From an uncultured Porphyromonadaceae bacterium (GTDB lineage Bacteria > Bacteroidota > Bacteroidia > Bacteroidales > Muribaculaceae): a stretch of DNA of 63,955 bases. Shown here piece by piece: positions 27,272 through 36,664 of the stretch. The position numbers and the translations under genes are program-made. The first letter of the stretch is position 1. Every line of letters begins with the position of its first letter. The stretch covers positions 1 through 63,955 of the forward strand of contig CAMWXH010000004.1 in NCBI GenBank assembly GCA_947178165.1, written 5' to 3'. The notes beneath the pieces are model-generated. The model was not told the DNA's origin, did not search any database, and worked only from the letters and a program-made list of their open reading frames with translations.

Positions 27272-28864
27272 TCAAATGGGGCAAGAGCCTTCTATCTCAC
27301 GGATGACCGGTTTGTCAAGATGACGGGTTTCTGATGAAAAGTTTGCTCCTATAAGGAATATTTGGCGAGTATCGGAGGAATAGGGATACGCATAGTTTTT
27401 ATCCTCAATCTGTTCGATACCGGATTCTCCGCTTTTATCAAACTTCAACTCTATGATGTAAATAAACTTATCAGTCTTGATTACAAGGTCAATCCTGCCA
27501 TCTGATGTGTGGACTTCCGTTTCTGCCTTGATTCCGATAAGAGTCAGGAGGATGTACATGGCGTTATGGAAGTTGTTTTCATCCTCCATCTTCATATCGT
27601 AAGGAATACCGGCTAAGAATATGTCAAGGTTTTTCATAAATTCCTTCGGGTTTCCATCGAGGATATCGAGAATCAGGTCGTTAACCACGGATTCCACCAA
27701 TCCTCTCTTGACCTTGACATAATATGGGAGCAGGACCTCAAAAAGACCTTGTTCAACTTCACGATTCGGTATCCCTAAAGATACCATGTCTGTAAGAGAG
27801 TCATAATGCTTGATTGTTAGATATCCGGTCTGATACATCAAGGCTATCGGATTTGGGCTGAGGAGATCCATTCCGGAGAGAGTCTGCATCGAACAACGGG
27901 TACTCACTACCTTTTTAAGATCCGCATCAATCCGCTTGAGCGATTCGGCAATAATTGTCGGCAAACCGGTCATTGTCCAGTAGTAAGCCATACGTCTCTT
28001 CGAGAATGCATTCAAAAGAGACCAAGGATTGTAAATGTCGCTGCCCTCTTCTGCAAAGCAATATCCGTCATAATTTGATTTCAGTAGTTTGCAGGCTTCA
28101 GAATATTCAATATTATATCTGCGTGCAAGATCATTGATTCCTTCACTGAAATAATCAAGCATTTCGCTTTCCGTGATTCCGCATACGTCTGCGAAGTCAT
28201 TATCAAAGGTGATGTCATTGATATTATTCAGATCGGAGAAAACACTCAGTTTGCTGAATCGGCTCACACCTGTGAGGAACACAAGGCGGATATGCTCTGC
28301 AGAGCTTTTGAAATTGGAATATATGGAGGCCAATTGTGAGCGGTAATGCTCAAAAATTTCGGTACTATTTAGATTACCCACTAATGGTTTGTCGTATTCA
28401 TCAACCAAGATTACTACGGGAAGCCCGGTTCTTTCATGTGCCGTCTTTATGATTGTGGATAATCTCTGTGAATAATCGGAATCCTTAACATCAACATCAT
28501 ATTCCTCTTCCCAATTGCGGAAAAGACGGTCGAGAACGGGTTCAAGCATACCGGGCGACTGATATCGGTTAGTATTCAGATCAAGATGCAGGACCGGATA
28601 TTTCTCCCATTCCCAATTCATAGAGTCTATATAGAGTCCTTTGAAAAGCTCACGCTCACCGAGAAAGAAATACTTAATGGTTGACAGGAAGAGGCTTTTG
28701 CCAAAACGGCGTGGACGAGCAAGGAAGTAATACTGTCCTTTCGTCATTATCAATTTTTCAATAAATGAAGTCTTGTCAACATAAATGAGTCCATTAGTCC
28801 GCAGTTGTTTAAAATCCTGCTGTCCTATTGGATATCCTGACATTTCGGTAGGTATTTCCTTCAT
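27272..28864 (-). CDS. AAA-ATPase-like / PD-(D/E)XK nuclease protein (DUF1703 type), copy 2
   Basis: 530 aa. Starts MKEIPTEMSGYPIGQQDFKQ, has P-loop PRRFGKSLFLS, Walker B VVILVDEYDKPLVG, and C-terminal nuclease-like DGRIDLVIKTDKFIYIIELK. It is much closer to the copy at 54299 (shared IGQQDFK, the LNTNRY/LNTSRY segment and TDYSQR) than to the copy at 21505. Function is unknown; catalytic motifs look intact. A minus-strand TATATTTG at 28888-28881 is its probable promoter. Confidence 0.86.
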   Translation of the reverse strand: MKEIPTEMSGYPIGQQDFKQLRTNGLIYVDKTSFIEKLIMTKGQYYFLARPRRFGKSLFLSTIKYFFLGERELFKGLYIDSMNWEWEKYPVLHLDLNTNRYQSPGMLEPVLDRLFRNWEEEYDVDVKDSDYSQRLSTIIKTAHERTGLPVVILVDEYDKPLVGNLNSTEIFEHYRSQLASIYSNFKSSAEHIRLVFLTGVSRFSKLSVFSDLNNINDITFDNDFADVCGITESEMLDYFSEGINDLARRYNIEYSEACKLLKSNYDGYCFAEEGSDIYNPWSLLNAFSKRRMAYYWTMTGLPTIIAESLKRIDADLKKVVSTRCSMQTLSGMDLLSPNPIALMYQTGYLTIKHYDSLTDMVSLGIPNREVEQGLFEVLLPYYVKVKRGLVESVVNDLILDILDGNPKEFMKNLDIFLAGIPYDMKMEDENNFHNAMYILLTLIGIKAETEVHTSDGRIDLVIKTDKFIYIIELKFDKSGESGIEQIEDKNYAYPYSSDTRQIFLIGANFSSETRHLDKPVIREIEGSCPI

Positions 28865-28880
28865 GATCGTCTCTTTTCTG

Positions 28881-28888
28881 CAAATATA
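28881..28888 (-). promoter_or_regulatory. promoter -7 element of nuclease-ATPase copy 2
   Basis: TATATTTG on the minus strand, 17-24 bases before the start codon. Confidence 0.5.
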
Positions 28889-28985
28889 ATCTTTTTCTCC
28901 TCTTACTCCAAATTGAATTAAAAAGTTCGGTTTAAAGGTATAAGATGAGGGTTAATATTCCGAAGAAGCAACATTTTATTTAGAT

Positions 28986-29023
28986 TAAAAAGGCTTGTTC
29001 CGGATGCAGGGACGGAACAAGCC
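28986..29023 (-). terminator. terminator of the DUF4846/cysteine-peptidase pair
   Basis: GGCTTGTTCCG (28992-29002) pairs with CGGAACAAGCC (29013-29023). On the minus strand it is followed by TTTTT. Confidence 0.85.
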
Positions 29024-29056
29024 TGTGATTTCATTCATTACAAAGATTATTCAGAG

Positions 29057-29917
29057 TTAATCTAATTTTAATCTTTCAATTTCCTCTTCTCTGCCATTAC
29101 GTTTGAGATAGGCATTAAATTTTTCTATTACTTCTTGTTTAAATTTGGGGTCTCCGATAAATCTGAATCCGTTTTTTGCTCGGAATTGAGGTTCGTTTGG
29201 ATTATCGGGAGATTTGTAAAGAAATTTTTCCAGATTTGGTACTCTCATTCCATAGGTGCCATGCTGATCCCAAGCTCGTATGTCTCCGTTTGAATCATAG
29301 TGGTCAAACAAAATTGCATGAGCAGGCCGCTCTCCGTTAAATCCAGTCTCCCAATTTTTTTTAACCTGCACAATATCTCCTTGTTGCAACGAATCTAAAG
29401 GAATCGGTCTAAAGCCAGAATGATTCTTCTCAAAATTAATATTATTCATATTAGCAAATCGAGATCCGAAATAGTTGGTTTGCGAATTTATACATGAATA
29501 TCCACTACAGGGGCTTTCCATTCTTTTATAAAGAGCACTATCCATTGGCATGAGGAAAGGATAACGTAAATATACCCCAGTGTTATGTCTTTGTTGTATC
29601 GTATCGCCCATTCTTTTTTGCATTCTTTTTAAAGAATCACCTTCAATTATTCCAGTGTCCGCTGCTTTTGTTTTCAATGGTGCGAAACCAGCTCGAACAA
29701 ATTGTGCTTTTTGCCAGGCTTCCTTTCTTTTTTTCTTCAATGACCAATCATAATATTGTTGAAAATTGGCATTTGGCCCTAATTGAGAATCTGCGGCGAA
29801 TGCTGTTATATCTACATTCGGTAAATCTGTGGTGTAAGCAATATTTTCATCTTTATTATTCTCATTGTTAAATAAAGGGATAAGTTCCTTCAATCCTAAG
29901 AAATCAATAATATCCAT
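29057..29917 (-). CDS. NlpC/P60- or CHAP-like cysteine peptidase/amidase candidate
   Basis: 286 aa with no signal peptide. The second half looks like a papain-fold peptidoglycan hydrolase: a candidate nucleophile Cys in PCSGYSCINSQTNYFG (C137/C142), the turn SLQQGDIVQVKK (178-187), and a His in RPAHAILFDHYDSNG (H200) followed by a polar WDQHGTYG. The N-terminal ~110 residues are charged and unrecognised. It lies 2 bp after a lipoprotein gene, so the pair is probably one unit. The fold call is by eye only. Confidence 0.6.
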   Translation of the reverse strand: MDIIDFLGLKELIPLFNNENNKDENIAYTTDLPNVDITAFAADSQLGPNANFQQYYDWSLKKKRKEAWQKAQFVRAGFAPLKTKAADTGIIEGDSLKRMQKRMGDTIQQRHNTGVYLRYPFLMPMDSALYKRMESPCSGYSCINSQTNYFGSRFANMNNINFEKNHSGFRPIPLDSLQQGDIVQVKKNWETGFNGERPAHAILFDHYDSNGDIRAWDQHGTYGMRVPNLEKFLYKSPDNPNEPQFRAKNGFRFIGDPKFKQEVIEKFNAYLKRNGREEEIERLKLD

Positions 29918-29919
29918 TT

Positions 29920-30912
29920 TTAAATAAATTTATAAAGTTTTTTATTTGTAAAATAATTTTTCCAAATATCTATATTTCCTCCTTGTTTATCTATTTGACG
30001 CTCTCCTTTGGTAGTTGTATTCCAAATAGAACCTGCATTTTCTGTCCAATTATCTCCCTTATTAAATGGAAATATACCCAGCCCATCCATAATACTTCGC
30101 GTAATCGCCATCTCCTGTGCCGGTGAATTGCCATAGGCAAGTAATACACCCAGAGCTTTCATATAAGAGTACGGATGGTTTCCGGTCATCTTAATCATAT
30201 CGACAACAATCACTGCATCATAAGGAGCTTGGCCCGACATTATAATCGTACCGATACCAAATTCATTGTTGTCGTCATCATCTTTAATCAGGCGAAGGTT
30301 CTGTTTGAAACTCTTCGCATCTGTAAATTTAAAAACATCGTTTAAATACGAACGAAAATTTTGATAATTCATTTCTTTTTCATTTTCCATTTTTTTAAAT
30401 TTTAAATTTTTCCCCTTCGGTTCAATCCGGTATCCCTGCAGCCAGCGATTGAAGTCAAGAGGGATGTTGTTTTTTATAATAAATGAAATCTTGTCAAATT
30501 GCTTTGTCTTGTATAGGTATTCAGCCCGCAGTCGTATTATGGATTCATGGCTGTGTTGTAGGTTGAGCGAGTCGATAGACATGCTCACAACAGATGCAGT
30601 CCGATAGAGGGAATCTGTCGAGACTGATCCATCATATAATCGTGCCGGAGAATTAATCGGCTTAAGCGGGAGAGTCTGAAGGAATTCTTCAAAACTGCCG
30701 GGAGTAACAGCTATTCTCTCAAAATCTTCGGGTACTTCAAAGCGTGTTCGTACCGTGCTACCCTCCAAAATGAGAGACTTGGAGCTTTCAGAAATAATTG
30801 CAGAATCTTGTTGGGTTGAATCTGAATTCTCCTGTTTCGAAGAGGATATGCACCCTGAAAGGAAGAAAGCAGGAAGGGAAAGTATAAATAATAATAAGCT
30901 AATTTTCATCAT
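29920..30912 (-). CDS. DUF4846-family lipoprotein
   Basis: 330 aa with a lipoprotein signal: a hydrophobic stretch, then LSGC with Cys at position 21, and an acidic Ser/Asp/Glu-rich start to the mature protein. The DUF4846 body shows VPEDFERIAVTPGSFEEFLQ near 80-99 and DAVIVVDMIKM further on. Members of this family occur in Bacteroidales envelopes with unknown function. The neighbouring cysteine-peptidase-like gene suggests a role in cell-wall or inter-cell chemistry. Confidence 0.8.
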   Translation of the reverse strand: MMKISLLLFILSLPAFFLSGCISSSKQENSDSTQQDSAIISESSKSLILEGSTVRTRFEVPEDFERIAVTPGSFEEFLQTLPLKPINSPARLYDGSVSTDSLYRTASVVSMSIDSLNLQHSHESIIRLRAEYLYKTKQFDKISFIIKNNIPLDFNRWLQGYRIEPKGKNLKFKKMENEKEMNYQNFRSYLNDVFKFTDAKSFKQNLRLIKDDDDNNEFGIGTIIMSGQAPYDAVIVVDMIKMTGNHPYSYMKALGVLLAYGNSPAQEMAITRSIMDGLGIFPFNKGDNWTENAGSIWNTTTKGERQIDKQGGNIDIWKNYFTNKKLYKFI

Positions 30913-31074
30913 TACAGCTGTTTACGTAAAGGAATTGTTTATCTTCGGATCTTTATTAATCTATAGTTCTAATGGCAGCTGACGTCTGCTCTGTATGGCA
31001 AGGCAAAAAACAAAATCAAATAGATAATGTTCACTCGGGTGCTGTTAAAACATGTTAAATCATCCTAAGGCAAG

Positions 31075-31104
31075 AAGGGGTCGCGATTCATTTCGCGACC
31101 CCTT
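31075..31104. terminator. hairpin downstream of tyrS
   Basis: AAGGGGTCGCGA and TCGCGACCCCTT form a perfect 12-bp stem with a six-base loop, just beyond the tyrS stop. The T tract is weak. Confidence 0.7.
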
Positions 31105-31130
31105 AGAAAGATTATTTCGTGAATATATGA

Positions 31131-32423
31131 TTACACTGCCTTGATGAGGTAGTGGTTCTTTTTTCCTTTCTGCACGTGGATATATTTGCCTCCGAGGAGG
31201 GATGAGGCATCGATTGTGCCGTTGGGATCGGTGAATTTCTCTTTGTTGATGCTGACACCGTTGCCCTGAACCATCTTGCGGGCCTCCCCTTTTGAAGAGA
31301 AAACAGGAGTCTTTACTGCAAGGAGTTCGAGAACAGGCACGCCTGCCTCAAGTTCCGATTTTGCCACCTCAAACATCGGCACTCCTTCGAATACATCGAG
31401 AAGTGTCTTTTCGTCGATGTTGCGCAGTGCTTCGGCAGCCTGGTTGGAGAAAAGAATCTTGGAAGCTTCAACGGCCGCCTCGTAATCTTTCTCGCTGTGA
31501 ACCATTATGGTAACCTCCTTGGCAAGACGCTTCTGGAGAGGACGGGCACCCGGATCCTGCTTGTGCTCCTCAACAAGTGCCTCAATCTCCTCCTTGGGTA
31601 GGGATGTGAAGATCTTGATATATTTCTCGGCATCCTCATCAGAAACGTTAAGCCAGAACTGGTAGAACTTGTAAGGAGAAGTATATTTGGGATCGAGCCA
31701 TACGTTGCCGCTCTCAGTCTTGCCGAACTTGCCGCCGTCGGCCTTGGTGATAAGCGGGCAGGTAAGGGCAAACACCTCGCCGCCGTTCTTGCGGCGGATT
31801 AGCTCTGCGCCAGTCGTTATGTTTCCCCACTGGTCAGACCCTCCAAGCTGCAGCTTGCAGTTCTTGGCTTCATAAAGGTGGAGGAAATCGAAGCCTTGAA
31901 GGAGCTGATAAGTAAACTCGGTGAAGCTAAGTCCATCGCGTGCCTCTCCGTTGAGACGCTTCTGAACGCTATCCTTGGCCATCATATAATTGACCGTGAT
32001 ATGTTTGCCGATTTCGCGTGTGAAGTCAAGGAAAGTTACATCCTTGGTCCAGTCGTAATTGTTGACGAGTTCGGCACGGTTAGGCGCATCGCTTTCAAAA
32101 TCAAGGAATTTGCCAAGCTGTCGCTTGATGCACTCCTGGTTGTGGCGAAGGGTCTCCTCGTCGAGAAGGTTTCGCTCAGCCGATTTGCCTGAAGGGTCAC
32201 CAATCATGCCGGTAGCTCCTCCTACCAAAGCGAGCGGCTTATGTCCGCAACGCTGGAAATGACGAAGCATCATCACGCCGCATAGGTGGCCGATATGAAG
32301 GGAATCGGCTGTGGGGTCTATTCCGAGGTAAGCAGTTGTCATCTCTTTCTTCAACTGCTCATCGGTGCCGGGCATCATGGTATGTATCATACCGCGCCAG
32401 GTTAATTCTTCAATAAAATCCAT
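31131..32423 (-). CDS. tyrS: tyrosyl-tRNA synthetase
   Basis: Charges tRNA-Tyr. 430 aa, a usual length. HIGH signature in [12 protein letters not shown]; tyrosine pocket around [14 protein letters not shown] and [17 protein letters not shown]-like loop [13 protein letters not shown]. The C-terminal ~70 residues form an S4-like RNA-binding domain ending [11 protein letters not shown] hairpin terminator follows. It is 12 bp after the M28-type lipoprotein gene on the same strand. Confidence 0.96.
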   Translation of the reverse strand: MDFIEELTWRGMIHTMMPGTDEQLKKEMTTAYLGIDPTADSLHIGHLCGVMMLRHFQRCGHKPLALVGGATGMIGDPSGKSAERNLLDEETLRHNQECIKRQLGKFLDFESDAPNRAELVNNYDWTKDVTFLDFTREIGKHITVNYMMAKDSVQKRLNGEARDGLSFTEFTYQLLQGFDFLHLYEAKNCKLQLGGSDQWGNITTGAELIRRKNGGEVFALTCPLITKADGGKFGKTESGNVWLDPKYTSPYKFYQFWLNVSDEDAEKYIKIFTSLPKEEIEALVEEHKQDPGARPLQKRLAKEVTIMVHSEKDYEAAVEASKILFSNQAAEALRNIDEKTLLDVFEGVPMFEVAKSELEAGVPVLELLAVKTPVFSSKGEARKMVQGNGVSINKEKFTDPNGTIDASSLLGGKYIHVQKGKKNHYLIKAV

Positions 32424-32435
32424 ATATATATCTAT

Positions 32436-33404
32436 TTATTTTTGTGCCGAGAGAAACTGCATTAGAGATTCTCCCACAGCTCCGAGGGTCTCCTTCGATA
32501 TGTTATCGAGATTATCGGTTGTGGTGTGCCAATTGGGATTGAAGCCCGAACCGGAATTATATTCGATTATATCAATTGCCGGGATGCCGGCTTTAAGCAA
32601 TTCCACATGGTCGTCGGTCACCGCGCCTCCCATAGTGTTAGGGAATCTATTGGCATGGCCGGCTTTATGAGCAGCTGCCCAGAAAGCGTCGTTTAGCTGA
32701 CCCGCATTCTGCTGGGAGAAATATTCACGGGGGAAAACGGCATCTTTCCCTCCCACCATATCTAATAGAATGGCATAGGAGGGTGTGTAGCCGGAAATGG
32801 GGGGATTCTCTGCAAAGTAGCGTGCTCCCATGGCCCATGATTCATCATCCCCGTCTGTGCCCCAGTCTTCGGCATCTACGAAAAGGAAGTCAACGCCAAG
32901 ATTGGAATTGGAAGCCTTAAGCTGGCGTGCTGTCTCAAGAATGACAGCCACACCGCTTGCTCCGTCGTTGGCTCCATCAACAGGTGTCTTCCTTTTGGAA
33001 TGGTCCGGATCCTGATCGGCCCAAGGACGGCAGTCGTAATGAGCGAGAAGCAGGATTCTTTTGGAGGCCTCGGGGTTGATCTGGCCGAATATATTTCGCG
33101 CGTGAAGCACAGTGCCGTCAAAAGCGGTGAGATCCACTTTTTGTTCAGTCACTTTCGCCCCGTGGCGATTCAATTGTGCCACAAGCCAGTCTCCTGCCAT
33201 CTTGTGTGCCTCTGTGTTGGGCACGCGAGGCCCGAACTCCACCTGCTTGGCCAGATAAGAATAGGCACTGTCGGCAGAAAAGGTCGCAGTTGCCAGAGCG
33301 CCATTCTCAGCCGGAAGAGTATCGGATGTGGCTCCGGCAGAAGATTTGCCACCGCACGACATCAGAAGGAGCGTGGCTCCTAACATTATATGTTGAATCG
33401 ACAT
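32436..33404 (-). CDS. M28-type lipoprotein, glutaminyl-cyclase-like
   Basis: A lipoprotein (LLLMSC lipobox) with a zinc aminopeptidase-fold domain. Metal-site motifs: LLAHYDCRPWADQDP, VDGANDGASGV, DAEDWGTDGDDESW and a late WHTTTDNLDN. Bacteroidales glutaminyl-peptide cyclotransferases have this layout and cap N-terminal Gln on exported proteins as pyroglutamate; an aminopeptidase role is the alternative. The start at 33404 was preferred; the longer Met at 33416 would leave almost no leader after the TAATTTTG at 33431-33424. Confidence 0.85.
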   Translation of the reverse strand: MSIQHIMLGATLLLMSCGGKSSAGATSDTLPAENGALATATFSADSAYSYLAKQVEFGPRVPNTEAHKMAGDWLVAQLNRHGAKVTEQKVDLTAFDGTVLHARNIFGQINPEASKRILLLAHYDCRPWADQDPDHSKRKTPVDGANDGASGVAVILETARQLKASNSNLGVDFLFVDAEDWGTDGDDESWAMGARYFAENPPISGYTPSYAILLDMVGGKDAVFPREYFSQQNAGQLNDAFWAAAHKAGHANRFPNTMGGAVTDDHVELLKAGIPAIDIIEYNSGSGFNPNWHTTTDNLDNISKETLGAVGESLMQFLSAQK

Positions 33405-33423
33405 TTTAAAAATCATTTGAATG

Positions 33424-33431
33424 CAAAATTA
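33424..33431 (-). promoter_or_regulatory. promoter -7 element of the M28 lipoprotein/tyrS unit
   Basis: TAATTTTG on the minus strand, 20-27 bases before the chosen start. Confidence 0.5.
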
Positions 33432-33470
33432 GTTATAATAATCCGTATATCATAATAACTAATCCCTAAT

Positions 33471-34889
33471 TCATTCCCTTTCTTCCGGCCTTGCGTATGC
33501 ACCTAAAGTGGGATTGCCATTGGACAGCCTGTTCACGCCATCGATATCGATGAGTGATTCGGAATTGACGTATCCGGGATCGCCCATGCCGATTACGGGG
33601 GAATCGGGCTGAACATGATAGTTGAAGTAATATTCCGGCCGATCGGTGAGGAAAAGAGGGTCAGTATCCCACAGGCAATTGATGAAATTGGCATCATCCT
33701 CTCCGGCAGATTTCAATGAAACATAACGGAAGAATACATCTGCACCGGTGAGATCTCCTTCGTTTATATCAGAAGTGAGCCCATAGATTATAGAGTTTTC
33801 GAACGAGGCCTTCATCAGCGGAAGGTCATTATCGTTGGTATGGTCTGGGAGGAGGTGATAGAGGGAGACTATCGGGTTAGCAATTGCAGAGAAGAGGTAG
33901 TTGTTGGCGAACGTGCATTGCACAAACCGCAGGTCGCCTCCGGTCAGGCTCACCACCGCATCGCCCGCCTCAGAGAAACAGCATCCGTAGGCCTCCACTT
34001 TGGCATATTTTGCGGAGAGAGCTGATCCTTGTGAATTGTGAAGCCAGGAGTTGCGGAGGAGAAGCTTGCATTTAGATAAGTCGGCACATGAATCGAGGTA
34101 AAGCCCGATTGATGTGGACCGCATATCTACATATTCAATACGGTTGTCGAAAGAGCCGGCAGATATGCGCATTCCGCGCCATTGACCGGCAAGTATGTCG
34201 TAACTGACATTGGGCAACACATTGTCGAGGCGGTCGCCGCGCATCTGTATGAGCTTCCCCGGTTCTCCCACTGCCTCAATCTTTCCATGCACAATCAACT
34301 CCGCGCCATCATGGAACAATAGCCTTGTGTCGGGAAGGATGCGCAAGGTGGCTTCCTTCTCCACTACAAGCGAATCGAATATAACTATGGGGCGTTCAGG
34401 GCCGAGCGTAAAGTCGGATGAGACGCGAGTGGCCTTTAGGCGCGTAACATTCTGCCCGTAGGCTTCAAGGCGTACGGTCTGTGTGATTCCGTTGGTGACA
34501 AATTCGAGTTCATCCTCCACGAGGTAGGGCTCGGCACTCGCTGTTTCCGGGATATAGCACTCAATAAAGAGATAAATCGAATCCTTTCCCCTTATCTCCA
34601 CATCATTAAACACTTTGCCGCTGCGCCCGTCAACGTTGATGGAGAAATTTGAATCATCTCGACGCAGCCTGATGGAAGAGATCTCTACCCCCTTCTTGTT
34701 GCGGTTGAATACGATCAATCGCGCTGTCGGGGTGCCAAGATCGGTGAATACGGTATCGAAATTCACCGTATCGCGTGAAAAAGATAGAATATCGGAAGAG
34801 GAGGTTGACACCGCATCCGAAATACAGGAGGAAAGGATTAAACCAAAGAATCCGGCAATGGTCAAAAATAGGGGAAAAAGATTTTTCAT
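33471..34889 (-). CDS. lipoprotein with right-handed beta-helix-like repeats
   Basis: 472 aa with lipobox LILSSC (Cys near 22). The N-terminal ~150 residues form a beta-rich domain with DTVNFDTVFTDLGTPTARL, which resembles Bacteroidales cell-surface proteins. The middle has repeated short strands with NSxxxG-type turns typical of parallel beta-helices, such as LLLRNSWLHNSQGSALS. It ends near LSNGNPTLGAYA, a segment seen in choice-of-anchor proteins. It is probably surface exposed; its ligand is unknown. Confidence 0.75.
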   Translation of the reverse strand: MKNLFPLFLTIAGFFGLILSSCISDAVSTSSSDILSFSRDTVNFDTVFTDLGTPTARLIVFNRNKKGVEISSIRLRRDDSNFSINVDGRSGKVFNDVEIRGKDSIYLFIECYIPETASAEPYLVEDELEFVTNGITQTVRLEAYGQNVTRLKATRVSSDFTLGPERPIVIFDSLVVEKEATLRILPDTRLLFHDGAELIVHGKIEAVGEPGKLIQMRGDRLDNVLPNVSYDILAGQWRGMRISAGSFDNRIEYVDMRSTSIGLYLDSCADLSKCKLLLRNSWLHNSQGSALSAKYAKVEAYGCCFSEAGDAVVSLTGGDLRFVQCTFANNYLFSAIANPIVSLYHLLPDHTNDNDLPLMKASFENSIIYGLTSDINEGDLTGADVFFRYVSLKSAGEDDANFINCLWDTDPLFLTDRPEYYFNYHVQPDSPVIGMGDPGYVNSESLIDIDGVNRLSNGNPTLGAYARPEERE

Positions 34890-35028
34890 ATACGAAAAAC
34901 GCTTTGTTTAACGTAAATATTATATGGGGTCATTATGTGGGGTATAGGGTTATAAGATTATGTGCAATTTCTTATAACCTTATCAAATGTTAGCCATATA
35001 ACCTTGTAACAGAAGTTAAGAGCCATAT
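34890..35028. other. divergent intergenic region upstream of lpxB
   Basis: AT-rich with repeated ATAACCTT-type words on either strand. The lpxB promoter must lie here, but no perfect TAnnTTTG is seen. Confidence 0.4.
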
Positions 35029-36465
35029 ATGAAATATATGATTGTAGCCGGCGAGGCTTCAGGCGACCTGCACGCCTCGCAATTGATAAAGGCATTGAAG
35101 GAGGCGGATCCCGATTTTGATGTTCGTTATTTCGGTGGGGACCTTATGGAGAAGGAGTCACGCCGTCGCCCCGACCTCCATTATAAAGAGATGAACGTGA
35201 TGGGTTTCAGCGAAGTGTTGCGTAAACTCCCTTCGTTATGGCGCAACCTTAAGCAAGCGAAGCTCCTGATAGATGTTTATAGGCCTGATGCGTTGATTCT
35301 GGTAGATTACCCGGGATTTAACCTCAAGCTTGCCAAATATGCTTCAAAGAAAGGCATTCCGGTTCATTATTTCATCTCGCCGAAAGTGTGGGCATGGAAG
35401 GAATATCGAGTGAAGCGCATAAAGAAGTATGTGGATAAGCTCTATTCCATCTTGCCTTTCGAAGTCCCGTTCTATAAGAAGCATGGCTATGAGGTGACCT
35501 ACGTTGGCAATCCCTCCGTTCAGGAGATAGCCCATTCGATGAAGCATATCCCGCCTCGCCGTCATTTCCAGGAGCGACAGGGCCTTTCAGATGAAAAGCC
35601 GATAATTGCCCTTCTCCCCGGCTCAAGAAAGGGTGAGATCCGCAATAATCTCCCTCTGATGATAGAGGCGGTGAAACGATTCCCCGATTTCCAGTATGTG
35701 GTGGGAGCGGCACCCTCTATTCCGGAAAAGTTTTACAGGGAAGTTGCTCAGGATCCGGGGCTTAAGGTTGTGTTCGGGGTGACTCATACTCTGTTGAAAT
35801 ATTCTCAAGCGGCCGTTGTCACATCTGGCACCGCTACTCTCGAGACCGCCCTCATAGGCACTCCGCAGGTTGTGGCCTATCGTGCAAACGGGATGAAGCT
35901 TTCTTATAAGATTATGGAAAAACTTCTGAAAGTGAAGTATGTATCGCTCCCGAATCTGATAGTCAATAATAATGTAGTGCCGGAGCTTTTGGTACATAAC
36001 TGCACTGCCGATGCCATTGCGCGGGAGCTGACCCCCTTATTACAGCCCTCTCCCCGGCGCGACTGGCAGATAGCCGGCTACCGGAATATGCAACGCCGTC
36101 TTGGCAATTATGTAGCTTCGGAATATGTGGCGGAGCTCATCCTTGACAGCCTCACCGACGGGAAACCATTGGTAGAGAAGCCGGCGCCCTCCGGAATGGA
36201 ACTTCAAGGCGAAGGCGATGTCGCCGCCCCTCCGCGTAAGAAAAAGAAACGGAAAAAGAAGAAAAAGCCTGCTGTTGCCACTGAAGAAGGGGAGCAAACA
36301 AATCAGCCGGGACTGAATGAATCTGAAGCGTCCAAGCAAGAAGAATCGGTAAAGGATGCCGGCACATTAGATAATACAGACAATACGGAATCGAGCGACG
36401 TTGCCGCTCCGCGTCCAAAACGCCGTCGGAAAAAGAGGAATCCCGCAGAGATAAAGGAAGAGTAG
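35029..36465 (+). CDS. lpxB: lipid-A-disaccharide synthase with unusual basic tail
   Basis: Joins UDP-diacylglucosamine and lipid X in lipid A synthesis at the inner membrane. GT19 motifs: YMIVAGEASGDLHAS at the start, ILVDYPGFNLKLAKYA, HYFISPKVWAWKEYR, YVGNPSVQEI, LLPGSRKGEI and TSGTATLETALIGTPQVVAY. The enzyme core ends near residue 380. The tail 386-478 is low complexity and contains two related basic blocks, DVAAPPRKKKKRKKKKKPA and DVAAPRPKRRRKKRNPAE, separated by an acidic Ser/Asn/Glu stretch. That tail is not part of the standard enzyme. Confidence 0.95.
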   Translation: MKYMIVAGEASGDLHASQLIKALKEADPDFDVRYFGGDLMEKESRRRPDLHYKEMNVMGFSEVLRKLPSLWRNLKQAKLLIDVYRPDALILVDYPGFNLKLAKYASKKGIPVHYFISPKVWAWKEYRVKRIKKYVDKLYSILPFEVPFYKKHGYEVTYVGNPSVQEIAHSMKHIPPRRHFQERQGLSDEKPIIALLPGSRKGEIRNNLPLMIEAVKRFPDFQYVVGAAPSIPEKFYREVAQDPGLKVVFGVTHTLLKYSQAAVVTSGTATLETALIGTPQVVAYRANGMKLSYKIMEKLLKVKYVSLPNLIVNNNVVPELLVHNCTADAIARELTPLLQPSPRRDWQIAGYRNMQRRLGNYVASEYVAELILDSLTDGKPLVEKPAPSGMELQGEGDVAAPPRKKKKRKKKKKPAVATEEGEQTNQPGLNESEASKQEESVKDAGTLDNTDNTESSDVAAPRPKRRRKKRNPAEIKEE

Positions 36466-36528
36466 AGCTTTACACGGATAATGAAAATCAGTTCCTCCTC
36501 CATAGTTGTCCTAAGATTTAGTATAGAA

Positions 36529-36569
36529 AAAATAAAAGTTGTCCTAAAATTTAGGACAACTTTTATTTT
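36529..36569. terminator. bidirectional terminator between lpxB and GH31 gene
   Basis: Two perfect 20-base arms, 36529-36548 and 36550-36569, around a single central base. The core is AGTTGTCCTAAA and the ends are A/T tracts that serve both strands. A partial copy (AGTTGTCCTAAGATTTA) lies just upstream near 36504. Confidence 0.85.
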
Positions 36570-36620
36570 GAGTGGAGCAAACGCTTCGCAGTTAAAAAGG
36601 TCAATATCCTATAACCCTAT

Positions 36621-36664
36621 AACCTTATTATAATCTTATTATAATCTTATTATAACCTTATTTG
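36621..36664. repeat. 11-bp tandem repeat at the end of the GH31 gene
   Basis: Four units of AAyCTTATTAT (36621, 36632, 36643, 36654); the last runs into the stop codon of the minus-strand GH31 gene. Confidence 0.8.
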
